Origin: Cercophora sp. LCS_1
Taxonomy: Eukaryota > Ascomycota > Sordariomycetes > Sordariales > Lasiosphaeriaceae
DNA length: 10,029 nucleotides
Assembly: GCA_036250225.1 (NCBI GenBank)
Contig: JAPZLL010000115.1
Location: forward strand, 1-10,029
Reading direction: 5' to 3'
Shown here: positions 1 to 7,460 of the stretch, one piece after another
Numbering within the stretch: the first letter of the stretch is position 1
Layout: every line of letters starts with the position of its first letter
Translations under genes and position numbers: made by a program
The notes under the pieces: model-generated
The model's input: the letters and a program-made list of their open reading frames with translations, nothing else
What the model was told of the DNA's origin: nothing
Database searches by the model: none

Positions 1-96
1 TGTGGCTTAGTGCCTTGGCACCCCCACCACCACTGCTGCAAAGCAGCAGTGCTGTTAGCCACCAGTTACAGGGCACTGGTAGCTATTAATTCAACA
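1..96 (+). repeat. Left copy of a perfect 96-bp terminal inverted repeat
   Basis: All 96 bases are the exact reverse complement of 9933-10028. Identity stops at base 97, where the broken Copia integrase begins. The repeat holds three consecutive palindromes: 10-21 (5-bp arms, 2-base loop), 31-51 (9-bp arms around AAA) and 56-85 (11-bp arms with one mismatch, 8-base loop). It is GC-rich and unmutated inside very AT-rich DNA. The inner end reads ...TCAACA, the outer end TGTGGCTTAG. The element could be a foldback element, a MITE, or the terminus of a DNA transposon. The window edge cuts it, so its true outer limit cannot be seen. Confidence 0.93.
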
Positions 97-960
97 AAAA
101 CTTTATATAGGGTTTCCCACTTAAAAACTTCCTTTAGCATTCGGTTATTAAGGCAAATACTAGTTCAAATTATTTTAACCCACATGATTGGTGGCAATTT
201 AACGGTTGTGTGGAGGTACTATATAATAGTCTAGATAATACTACTAGTTCTTTTTGCTATATTATTTTATTTGTGGATATTTGAAGCTAAAGGCTCAATC
301 CGGTAACTTTTTTTCTCAATATAATCTCGAATTGTAATATTTTGGCCCCAGAATGCCTGGTTGGCTTCAAAAATCTCTAATACAATATAATATTACATTT
401 TTAAAATTATAAGGAATGTATTAAATATTCTGGAAATAGTGGCGGCCTTAATATCTTTGAGCACTATTTTAAAAACAAAGCGAGATTTCCTATTGGTCAA
501 TAATAGGAATTTTATATAGCTAGGATCAAACTAATCCTTTTCAAATTCGAAGAAATCTAAAGACTAACAAACTCCAGCTCGATTGGATATTTAATATAGG
601 TATTTTAATATACCTCTTATACCTTTTAATATACTATAAGTCTTATATTTCACCTTAATGGGGCCTCCTCTTATATCCACCCCCTCAATTATATTAGGGA
701 GTTTATAAATAGCTTTGTTATTGGAATACCCCAGCTGGAGGTACTATTAAAGAGTAGATGTATAGTTAATTAATAGTTTCCTTATTAAGAAGGTAGTTTG
801 CCTTTCTATAAATCTTTCGATAGTAGCGTTTAGTTCAATATATTCTACTACGTTCAAACTATATATATATTCCAGGGTATAAATAAACCAGTTATCTTTA
901 TTAAAAATCTTATTGGCCGGAATTTTATTATTCTAATACTACCCCCTAAAATGAAGTTAA
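97..960 (-). pseudogene. Copia integrase (pre-integrase zinc finger and core), truncated by the inverted repeat
   Basis: At about 640-745 the minus strand carries the pre-integrase region: LQLGYSNNKAIYKLPNIIEG, then GGPIKVKYKTYSI. Compared with the usual H..LGH...C..C pattern, His and both Cys positions are Tyr; all three changes are single G-to-A or C-to-T steps. The core follows with LLLTNRKSRFVF at about 500-520. After a frame change come YRIEPLASNIHK and KLPPIMWVKII at about 180-215, then LNNRMLKEVFKWETLYKVF at about 100-160. These match the end-of-core motifs of Copia integrases (LP..LW.E....YL.NRTP.....KTPYE.F). Sequence equivalent to the C-terminal part of the family is missing. Confidence 0.8.
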
Positions 961-999
961 TCCAATAATATTAAATTGGTTATAAACCCTTTATAATAG

Positions 1000-1370
1000 G
1001 CTATATTATAAAGAATAAGGGTCCTAATTCTCTATGGTATTTTAATAACTAGGTCTATTGTTCCATACCCTAATACCTTTATAAATAAATTACTAGCAAC
1101 TATATAGTCGTTTTAATAAATATTGTAGAAATAGTGGAAATGTATAATATTATTAAAAATGTAGACTGTGGTACCAGAGTCTAAAATAGCTATATTTTTA
1201 AAAGGATAATTAACTATAAAAACGCCAACTTTTACTCTTTTAGAAAAGATATATTCCAAAAAAAGTTCACTAGGGCCCTTTTTAAATAGTTAATTGGCCT
1301 CTTTGGCAAGGAGATTAATAATCCTTTCCTCAAACTGGGCATTTATTTTCCCCTTTTCCTAAATAAGCTT
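1000..1370 (-). pseudogene. Copia aspartic protease with intact DSG active site
   Basis: A long, nearly open minus-strand stretch of about 65 residues, broken by one stop, leads to ILDSGTTVYIFNN. The active-site triplet Asp-Ser-Gly is encoded at 1173-1181. The sequence around it is the usual W.LDSG.T.H form of Copia proteases, with the His changed to Tyr (CAY to TAY), as RIP would do. The C-terminal hydrophobic GYGTIDLVI segment follows at about 1050-1080, after one stop. The family enzyme processes the polyprotein; this copy cannot be translated as one frame. Confidence 0.8.
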
Positions 1371-1439
1371 TATTAGATTAGGGTTTAATTGGAAGGTTTT
1401 CGGTACTTTATATAAAAAGATATATATATAATTTTTAGT

Positions 1440-1610
1440 AATGTAACAATTTCTACAGACCTAATACTCCGGAATTTCGTTGTTTTGCAATTATTTAGCC
1501 TCGGGGTTATTAACCTCATTTTCCTTCTTTTATTTACCAATAAAGGATAGTCCTCCTCTTATTCCATAGCCTCTATAGTTATTATTGCGGTTTCCACCTC
1601 TTTTTTTCTA
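1440..1610 (-). pseudogene. Copia RNA-binding region: RGG box and decayed zinc knuckle
   Basis: The minus strand reads RGGNRNNNYRGYGIRGG at about 1550-1605, followed at about 1443-1465 by a stop and VCRNCYITKNY. The C-x2-C pair fits the start of a CCHC knuckle, but the later His and Cys are not recognisable; a Tyr at the end may be a mutated Cys (TGY to TAY). In Copia elements this part of gag binds the genomic RNA. Its place between gag and protease is as expected. Confidence 0.6.
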
Positions 1611-1639
1611 ATTTGGAGACCTTTTTCCATTTTCCTTCT

Positions 1640-2682
1640 TTCCTTAAGCTCTCCTTTAACCACTGGAAGAGGAAGTTTTTAAAGTGGAAGAATCTGAATT
1701 TCCACTTGTATGGCCGGTACTGAAGGCGCTTTTAAAACTGCCTTAGTAACTAGGTCTGGAATTGTAAAAATTGTCCTATATAAGGCAGCTACAGATCTTA
1801 CTAATAGTAGCCATATAATTAAAGGTAGTGGGGTCTTTTATAAGTAAATGGCTATATTTTTAAAAACTAGGCCATTATTGGATTACCTTTTCTAGATCTT
1901 GAACTAGCAATTTCTTATCCTTATATTCTATAATACCCTACCTCTCTCTTTTAACAATAATATTCTCCTAGGTAATAAGCCAATCTCTAGAACTCATTAC
2001 CTTCATAAATTAAATACCTTTATATATTTAAAATATTTAATATAAACCTATAACCAAAAGGTCTCCGCCACAGAGGTTGAACTTTTCTTTAAGTTAACAT
2101 ATTATTCTATAAGAGTCTGGTTAAGAGGGCAATATATAATTGTATATATCAAAGTAACGGTCTTAAACACCTATTAAATAAATTTAGAAGTAGCCTTTTT
2201 TATTCTTTTAACCTCCTTACACTTCTCCTTATAAATATCCACTAAATTATTGTATTTGACCTTATGGGCAGTGGTCAAAATATTTAACTGCAATAGAGGT
2301 CTATCTTCCACGTGTTTATATCCTGGAATTGCCTCCCAGGGCTCCAGTCGGCTTGGTTTCTCCAGTTAAAGCAATGGTTGATTGGGGTTATTAGTGCTCA
2401 GTTCTCTTATTGGATCCCTCAGCTTCTAAATATATTACTAGAGGTGTAGAGAGTGCGCCTTAGTTTCGAATTGGTGGTTTCAAGTAATCTAATTAGCCGG
2501 CTTTAAATAGGTTGCTATACTAATGTCAGTGGGTGTAGAGGCGGCTATGGTTTCAGTAATATAGGTAGGGTAAGCCCTAGTATTGTGTTTGGTTCAGGGG
2601 CTTAAAACGTAGTGGGTTCGGTCTGTTTCTGTATGCGGTTTTGCTGTTAATGCCACAATAGCTATAGGTTTGATAACTTCAT
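1640..2682 (-). pseudogene. Copia gag domain relic
   Basis: The minus-strand frames give a basic helical stretch at about 2165-2310 (NNLVDIYKEKCKEVKRIKKA, then stops). A later segment at about 1950-2010 reads SRDWLI, a stop, then ENIIVK. This resembles the WL..WE signature of the Copia gag (UBN2-type) domain that assembles virus-like particles. It is followed by KDKKLLVQDLEKVIQ and a Ser/Thr-rich tail around 1690-1740. The frame is broken by many stops and frame changes. Similarity was judged by eye only, so the limits are approximate. Confidence 0.65.
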
Positions 2683-3139
2683 TTCTTAGCGCAAATCAAA
2701 CTATTAATTATTGACTTTGGCTCTCAATAGCGAAAATATGCAATATACGCAATAATAGGTCGTTAGCCGTTACTAAAATAATTGCTCAATTAATTGAAGT
2801 TTTTTATAATTGTGTTTAAAAACTAGTGTGGGGATTTCCAACTGTTACCCCTCTTTCTGGATGGCTGCTACTAGCCTCTGGCGGCTTATCCAGCCATAAA
2901 TACGACTTATTCCATTGCCCATTGACACAATTGAGAGCCGGATGCCCAATGCCCCATCTAGACCCGCAACATCGTTGCCCCTAATTGAGGTTGTAGTCAA
3001 TAATATCATTAATAACTTTCGTATATGCGCACACCTTCTTTTAATTACTTCCCAATATCTTCCATTTAAACTCGTTTTAATTGTTTGTACGCACCTGTAC
3101 GTCAGGGAATTCCTGAGGATAATGGATGCAGGGAGCCTC

Positions 3140-3380
3140 CCCCCCTTCCCCCCTCGATGGAGTCGGCATCGCCAAGGTCAAAGACAGCAGTGCGCGGGGG
3201 TTTACGGTCGAACGTGCCCGGGGCAGCCAACTATCAACGGACACACGGTACTTCGCATTCTTTAAGCAATCGAGAGCCAGATGCCCAACGCCCCAATCCG
3301 AGGGCCGTTTGACCTCTCCCCCTCGACGGAACAGCATTACCGAGGTCGGGGACAGTACATGGGAGTTCACCGCCTGACCT
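3140..3380. repeat. 180-bp-type sub-repeats of unit A (one full, one partial)
   Basis: Copies start with a C-tract and TCGAYGGA at about 3154 and 3323, spaced 169 bp. The first joins the front of sub-repeat 1 to the end of sub-repeat 2, as judged by its GAGAGCC and GAGGGCCG motifs. This suggests loss of one sub-repeat by unequal recombination. Confidence 0.75.
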
Positions 3381-3383
3381 CTT

Positions 3384-3445
3384 CCGGTCGTCGCCGGAGG
3401 GTGGTCGTCACCGGAGGGTGTTGCTACCGGAGGGTGGTCTTCCGT
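3384..3445. repeat. 15-17-bp minisatellite of unit A (about 3 repeats)
   Basis: Core CCGGAGGGTG occurs three times, separated by GTCGTCA and TTGCTA spacers. This is the least mutated form of the motif. Confidence 0.85.
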
Positions 3446-4009
3446 CTGGTGTTTAGTGATTAGGATGTTGTTATTGCCCCTATTATAATATTGGGGTTAA
3501 GGTTGTATAAGGAATATAGTATCGATTTTGGCTCTCAATAGTAAAAATATATAATATATACAAAAATAAGTGGTTAGCCATAGCTAAAACAATTACTCAA
3601 TTAATTGAAGTTATTGTGGTTGTATTTAAAAACCAGTATGGGGATTTCTAACTATTACCCCTCTTTCTGGATGGGCCAGTACCAGCCTCTAATAGCTTAT
3701 CCAACTATAAATATGGCTTATTCCATTGCCCATTAATATATGGCTGGTACATTTATTACCGAAGCGGCCATTAAATACCCGCACATTGTTATATATGTAG
3801 CTTCTTATAAGGATTACTGTTTTTAATCGCAAGGTCGAAGCCCAATGCCCCATTCAGACCTACAATATTATTACCCCTAATCGAGGTTATAATTAATAAT
3901 ATTATTAACCTTATTTTAATTACTTTCCAATACCTTACATTTAAATTCGTTTTAATTATTTATATATACCTATACATTAGGGAATTCCCCCTTTTTATAA
4001 GTTTCCCCC

Positions 4010-4440
4010 CTTTCCCCCTCAATAGAGTCGGCATTACTAAGGTTAAAAATAATAATATATAGGGGTTTATAGTCGAATATACCCGGGGCATCCAATTGTG
4101 GGGCGCCCAATGGATATACAATATTTTGCATTTTTTAAGCAATTAAGGACCAAATGCCTAAGGCCCCATCCGAGGACTCACTTGACCTTCCCCCCTCAAT
4201 GGAATTAGAATTCCAGTATTATTAAGGTCAAAAACAATATATAGGAGTTTGTTACTAAATATACCCAGGGCATCCAACTGTGGGGTACCCAATGGATATA
4301 CAATACTTTATATTCTTTAAGCAATTGAGAGCTAAAAATGCCTAATGCCCCATTTAAGGGCTATTTAATCTCTCCCCCTCAATGGAATAATATTACTAAG
4401 GTTGGGGATAATATATAGGGGTTAGTTTATTATTTAACCT
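4010..4440. repeat. 180-bp sub-repeats of unit B
   Basis: Three copies beginning CCCCCTCAATRGA at about 4019, 4196 and 4379 (spacing 177 and 183). Each runs through an AAGGTCAAAAACA-like block, a GGGGTTT block, a GGGGCATCCAA block and a TTTAAGCAATTGAG-like block. The third copy is partial. Confidence 0.82.
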
Positions 4441-4447
4441 CTCCCAG

Positions 4448-4560
4448 TTATTATTAGAGGGTGGTCGTTACTAGAGGGTATTACTATTGGAAGGTGGTCT
4501 TCTGGAGGGTGTTGCTATTGGAGGGTGGTCTTTTGGAGGGTATTACTACCCCAGAGAATA
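4448..4560. repeat. 15-17-bp minisatellite of unit B (about 6 repeats)
   Basis: Core has decayed to YTRGARGGTR, six times, with spacers GTCGTTA, TTACTA and GTCTTC. The copy number is about twice that in units A and D. Confidence 0.82.
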
Positions 4561-4766
4561 GTCTTTTATCTAGTGTTTATTAATTGGAATATTATTATTG
4601 CCCCTATTATAGTATTGGGGTTAGGATTATATAAAGAATATAGTATTAATTTTAATTCTCAATAATAAAAACACGCAATATATATAAAAATAGGTTGTTG
4701 GCTGTGGCTAAAATAATTACTCAATTAATTGAAGTTATTGTGATTATGTTCAAAAACCAGTATGGA

Positions 4767-4771
4767 GATTT
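4767..4771. repeat. Left target-site duplication of the solo LTR
   Basis: GATTT directly before TGTCACGACC. The same pentamer is at 5288-5292, and a single GATTT stands at the equivalent place in units A, B and D. Confidence 0.9.
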
Positions 4772-4870
4772 TGTCACGACCCAGGTCATGACCTCAAGGA
4801 GGGAGCACGGGCCAGCTATGGAACACCAATCATTGGGCCCGGGGTGCAACGACCCACAAAGCCCCGGCGG

Positions 4871-5008
4871 ACCAATCAGGGTGGACCCGGCGATCTTTGG
4901 ACCCGGCCCCGGGTCCATAAACGTCCGGGTCCACGGAGCACCAGTGAGACTGGACCCGACCTCAGACGGACCCGGCCCCGGGTCCAGAAGAGCCCGGGTC
5001 CTAGGAAT
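4871..5008 (+). repeat. 69-bp tandem duplication in the U3-like half of the solo LTR
   Basis: Units 4871-4939 and 4940-5008 align end to end and share many blocks (ACCA..., GGACCCG, CCGGGTCC). Both contain the identical 18-mer GGACCCGGCCCCGGGTCC (4899-4916 and 4968-4985), an inverted repeat with 8-bp arms and a 2-base centre. Its position upstream of the TATA element would suit an enhancer-like or transcription-factor site, but that is inference. Confidence 0.8.
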
Positions 5009-5016
5009 GGCACGAG

Positions 5017-5022
5017 TATATA
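5017..5022 (+). promoter_or_regulatory. Putative TATA element of the solo LTR
   Basis: TATATA in the context CACGAGTATATAGAAACG, about 245 bp into the LTR at the change from GC-rich U3-like to mixed R/U5-like sequence. Identified by position and sequence only. Confidence 0.45.
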
Positions 5023-5287
5023 GAAACGATGGTTGTGCCCACAACTGTGTGAGGACTCTTGGATCCTCACGCTAGCAATACATTGTTCTTGAGCACCGCT
5101 CAGTGAGACCCATCGTCCGGGACCTTGGAGTCTACGATCTGCTTGACAGTGTATCACCCCTTCGAGAGTTGTACTAGCCTTCACTCAGTCACCTTGCATC
5201 CACCCTATTTAGAGCATTGGACCCTGTCCGCTCTTACGATCTGTCTTTACCAGGCTCACCTCGGTGCACCTGGAGCAGGCCGTAACA

Positions 5288-5292
5288 GATTT
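5288..5292. repeat. Right target-site duplication of the solo LTR
   Basis: GATTT directly after CGTAACA, followed by CCAACC as in the uninterrupted unit D. Confidence 0.9.
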
Positions 5293-5654
5293 CCAACCAT
5301 TACCCATCTTTCTAAATAGGTCAACACCAACCTTTAGCGGCTTACCCAACTACGAATATAGCTTATTCCATTACCCATTAATATATAATTAGTATATTTA
5401 TTACTGAGGTAGCCATTGAGTACCCATACATTATTATATATGTGGCTTCCTATAAGGATTACTGTCTTTAATTATAAGGTTAAGGACCAATGCCCCATTT
5501 AAACCTACAATATTACTACCCCTAATTGAGGTTATAATTAACAATATTATTGACCTTATTCTAATTACTTCTCAATACCTTACATTTAAACTCGTTTCAA
5601 TTATTTATACATACCTATATATTAGGGAATTCCCCCTCTTTATAAGCCTTCCCC

Positions 5655-6085
5655 CTTCTCCCCTCAACAGAGTCAATATTACTAAGGTTAAAAATAATAG
5701 TATATGGGGGTTTATGATCGAACATACCCGGGGCATCTAATTGTGGGGCACTTAATAAATATATAATACTTTACATTCTTTAGGCAATTGAGGACTAAAT
5801 ATTTAAGGCCCTATCCGAGGACTTATTTAACCTTCCCCCTTTAATAGAATTAAAGTTTTAGTATTATTAAGGTTAAAGACAGTACACAGGGGTTTACCGC
5901 TAAATGTACCTGGAGTATTTAATTGTGGGGAACTCAATAGATATATAGTATTTTATATTTTTTAAGTAATTGAGAGCTAGATATGCCCAACGCTCCATTT
6001 AAGGGCTGTTTAACCTCTCCCCTTTAATGGAATAATATTATTGAGGTTGGGGACAATATATGGGGGTTGGTTCACTACCTAACCT
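5655..6085. repeat. 180-bp sub-repeats of unit C
   Basis: Same arrangement as in unit B, with copies at about 5664, 5841 and 6023. Spacing is 177 and about 182 bp. Confidence 0.8.
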
Positions 6086-6097
6086 CTCCCAGTTATT

Positions 6098-6210
6098 GTT
6101 AGAGGGTAGTTGTTACTGGAGGGTATTACTATTGGAGGATAGTCTTCCGGAGTGTGTTGCTACTGGAGGATGGTCTTCCGGAGGGTATTATTACCCCAGA
6201 GGGTAGTTTT
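6098..6210. repeat. 15-17-bp minisatellite of unit C (about 6 repeats)
   Basis: Six cores of the GGAGGGTR type, some with RIP-like changes, followed by CCCCAGAGGGTAG. Order and number match unit B. Confidence 0.8.
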
Positions 6211-6779
6211 CCGTCTAGTATTTTGTAATTGGGATATTATTATTGCCCCTATTACAATATTGGGGTTAGGATTATATAAGGAGTATAGTATCGACTTTGG
6301 CTTTCCATAGCGAAAATATGCAATATACACAAAAATAGGTCGTTGGCTGTGGCCAAAATAATTGCTCAATTGATTGAAATTATTGTGGTTATATTTAAAA
6401 ACCAGTGTGGGGATTTCCAACCGTTACCCCTCTTTCTAAATGGGCTGGTACTAGCCTCTAGCAGCTTACCTAGCCATAAATACAGCTTATTCCATTGCCC
6501 ATTAATATATAGCTGGTGTATTTATTATTAAAGTAGCCATTAAATACCTATATATTATTATATATGTAGCTTCCTATAAGGATTACTATTTTTAGTCGTA
6601 AGGTTAAGGCCCAATGCCCCATTTAGACTCACAACATTACTACCCCTAATTGAGGTTGTAATTAATAATATTATTAACCTTGTTCTAATTACTTCCCAAT
6701 ACTATATATTTGAACTCGTTTTAATTGTTTATACGTATCTATACATTAGGGAATTCCCCCTCTTTATAAGCCTCCCCCC

Positions 6780-7210
6780 CTTTCCCCCTCAACGGAATCG
6801 GTATTGCCAAGGCCAAAAACAGTAGTGTGCGGGGGTTTACAGTCAAATGTACCCAGAACATCCGACTGTGGGGTGCCCAACAGACATACAGTATTTTGTA
6901 TTCTTTAAGTAATTGAGGACCAAATGCCCAAGGCTCCATCCGAGGACTCGCTTAACCTTCCCCCCTTAATAAAGTTAGAGTTCTAATATTACTAAGGTCA
7001 AAGATAGCACATAGGGGTTTACCGTCAAATATGCCCAGAGCATCCGACTATGAGGCGCCCAACGGACATACAGTATTTTACATTCTTTAAGCAATCGAGA
7101 GTTAAATATGCCCAATGCCCCATCCGAGGGCCGTTTAATCTCTCCCCCTCGACGGAATAGTATTACCGAAGTCGGGGACAGTATATAGAGATTGGTTCAC
7201 CGCCTGACCT
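6780..7210. repeat. 180-bp sub-repeats of unit D
   Basis: Copies at about 6789, 6966 and 7149, spaced 177 and 183 bp exactly as in unit B. Many CG sites survive in the third copy. Confidence 0.82.
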
Positions 7211-7265
7211 CTCCCGGTCGTCACCGGAGGGTATTACTACCGGAGGGTGGTCTTCCGGAGGGTGT
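7205..7265. repeat. 15-17-bp minisatellite of unit D (about 3 repeats)
   Basis: Three intact CCGGAGGGTR cores, resembling unit A in number and in lack of mutation. Confidence 0.82.
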
Positions 7266-7336
7266 TTGGTGATTGGGATGTTGTTGTTGCCCCTGTCACG
7301 GTGTCGGGGTTAGGGTTGTGTGAGGAGTGTAGTGTC

Positions 7337-7460
7337 GACTTTGGCTCTCAACAGCGAAAACACGCGATATACGCAAAAATAGGTCGTTGGCCGTGGCCAA
7401 AACAATTGCTCAATTGATTGAAGTTATCGTGGTTGTGTTTAAAAAACCAGTGTGGGGATT
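7337..7460. repeat. Array unit E, 124-bp fragment cut by the Copia LTR
   Basis: Nearly unmutated head of the unit (GACTTTGGCTCTCAACAGCG), ending at TGTGGGGATT where the Copia LTR begins. In the other units the sequence continues with TCCAAC or TCTAAC. The rest of the unit would be expected beyond the 5' LTR of that Copia element, outside the window. Confidence 0.88.

Larger units (their letters stand above)
97..2682 (-). pseudogene. Front half of a Ty1/Copia polyprotein (gag-PR-INT), heavily mutated
   Basis: Reading right to left, the minus strand gives gag-like sequence, an RGG-rich stretch, a zinc-knuckle relic, an aspartic protease with an intact DSG and most of an integrase, in the order typical of Copia. 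A possible gag ATG lies at 2680-2682, but the start is uncertain. Stops are numerous and fall mainly where Gln or Trp would be expected, which fits RIP; at least one indel shifts the integrase frame. The coding trace ends at the left inverted repeat. No LTR matching the one at 7461-7681 lies upstream, so the 5' end is lost, or its LTR was related to the adjoining array unit. Confidence 0.85.
2713..3523. repeat. Array unit A (811 bp, shortened, weakly mutated)
   Basis: Outermost left copy, touching the gag relic. It has fewer RIP-like changes than units B and C, and 2915-3470 is clearly GC-richer. It is shorter for three reasons: it lacks the segment present at about 3742-3840 of unit B, replaced by a short piece resembling the end of a sub-repeat (2928-2950); it has one fewer 180-bp sub-repeat; and it has only three minisatellite repeats. 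The several overlapping short open frames here are by-products of low stop density. Confidence 0.88.
3524..4647. repeat. Array unit B (1124 bp, strongly mutated)
   Basis: Complete unit with three sub-repeats and about six minisatellite repeats. It has exactly the same length as unit C without its insertion, so B and C are probably the closest relatives in the array. Compared with unit D over the tail, every difference I checked is G-to-A or C-to-T with B as the derived state. Confidence 0.9.
4772..5287 (+). mobile_element. Solo LTR, 516 bp, GC-rich and unmutated, nested in array unit C
   Basis: The segment begins TGTCACGACC and ends GGCCGTAACA (TG...CA ends, imperfect inverted TGTYACG termini). 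It is flanked by the 5-bp direct repeat GATTT, and removing it restores the array unit. No internal retrotransposon sequence follows, so it is a solo LTR left after LTR-LTR recombination. A TATATA at 5017-5022 after a GC-rich U3-like half suggests the plus orientation. The TGTCACGACC start is common in fungal Ty3/Gypsy LTRs, so Gypsy is my best guess for the superfamily. The open frames here are chance frames in GC-rich DNA. Confidence 0.9.
4648..6292. repeat. Array unit C (1124 bp, split by a solo LTR)
   Basis: Head at 4648 (mutated to AATTTTAATTCTCAATAATA), interrupted after 4771 by the 516-bp LTR and resuming at 5288. Removing the LTR and one 5-bp duplicate restores the 1124-bp length of unit B exactly. 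The unit is strongly AT-biased while the nested LTR is not. Confidence 0.9.
6293..7336. repeat. Array unit D (1044 bp, mutation load falling towards its right end)
   Basis: Three sub-repeats but only about three minisatellite repeats, which accounts for most of its 80-bp shortfall against B and C. The left half is AT-biased, whereas 7100-7336 retains many CG and CA dinucleotides (for example TTGTTGTTGCCCCTGTCACG at 7281-7300). This half probably approximates the ancestral sequence. Confidence 0.88.
2713..7460. repeat. Tandem array of an unrecognised 0.8-1.1-kb unit, four copies plus a fragment
   Basis: The head sequence (GACTTTGGCTCTCAAYAGCG and variants) recurs at 2713, 3524, 4648, 6293 and 7337. 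Two units are exactly the same length (1124 bp) once the nested LTR and its duplicated 5 bases are removed; the others are 811 and 1044 bp. Each full unit has an AT-rich head, sub-repeats of about 180 bp, a 15-17-bp minisatellite and a conserved tail. Frames within it are short and not conserved between copies, so I see no gene. It sits exactly where an LTR would lie between Copia 3' and 5' parts and shares a 19-bp identity with the Copia LTR. It could therefore be a derived LTR or an unrelated satellite. Confidence 0.9.

Noticed and set aside
10..234. Plus-strand open frame from the window edge, 74 codons
   Set aside because: It runs through the inverted repeat and then antisense to the integrase relic. 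It has no recognisable domain and a composition typical of chance.
2700..2740. Primer-binding site for a tRNA next to the gag relic
   Set aside because: I could not match this segment to initiator tRNA or any other tRNA end that I recall with confidence.
2915..3463. Several overlapping short open frames on both strands
   Set aside because: They sit in repeat unit A, exist only because this copy is GC-richer, and are not preserved in units B, C or D.
4695..5319. Open frames of up to 126 codons in GC-rich DNA
   Set aside because: The ones at 4695-5184 are inside or span the edge of the solo LTR. Gly/Pro/Arg repetition comes from the duplicated GGACCCGG module, and frames on opposite strands are equally long, as expected by chance.
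6160..6939. Short minus- and plus-strand frames in unit D and the end of unit C
   Set aside because: Partial equivalents in other copies are broken, and the frames follow the sub-repeat sequence rather than any protein domain.
2713..7460. CRISPR-like or bacterial repeat array
   Set aside because: Repeats are long, directly adjacent and nested, with no short unique spacers; the context is eukaryotic retroelements.
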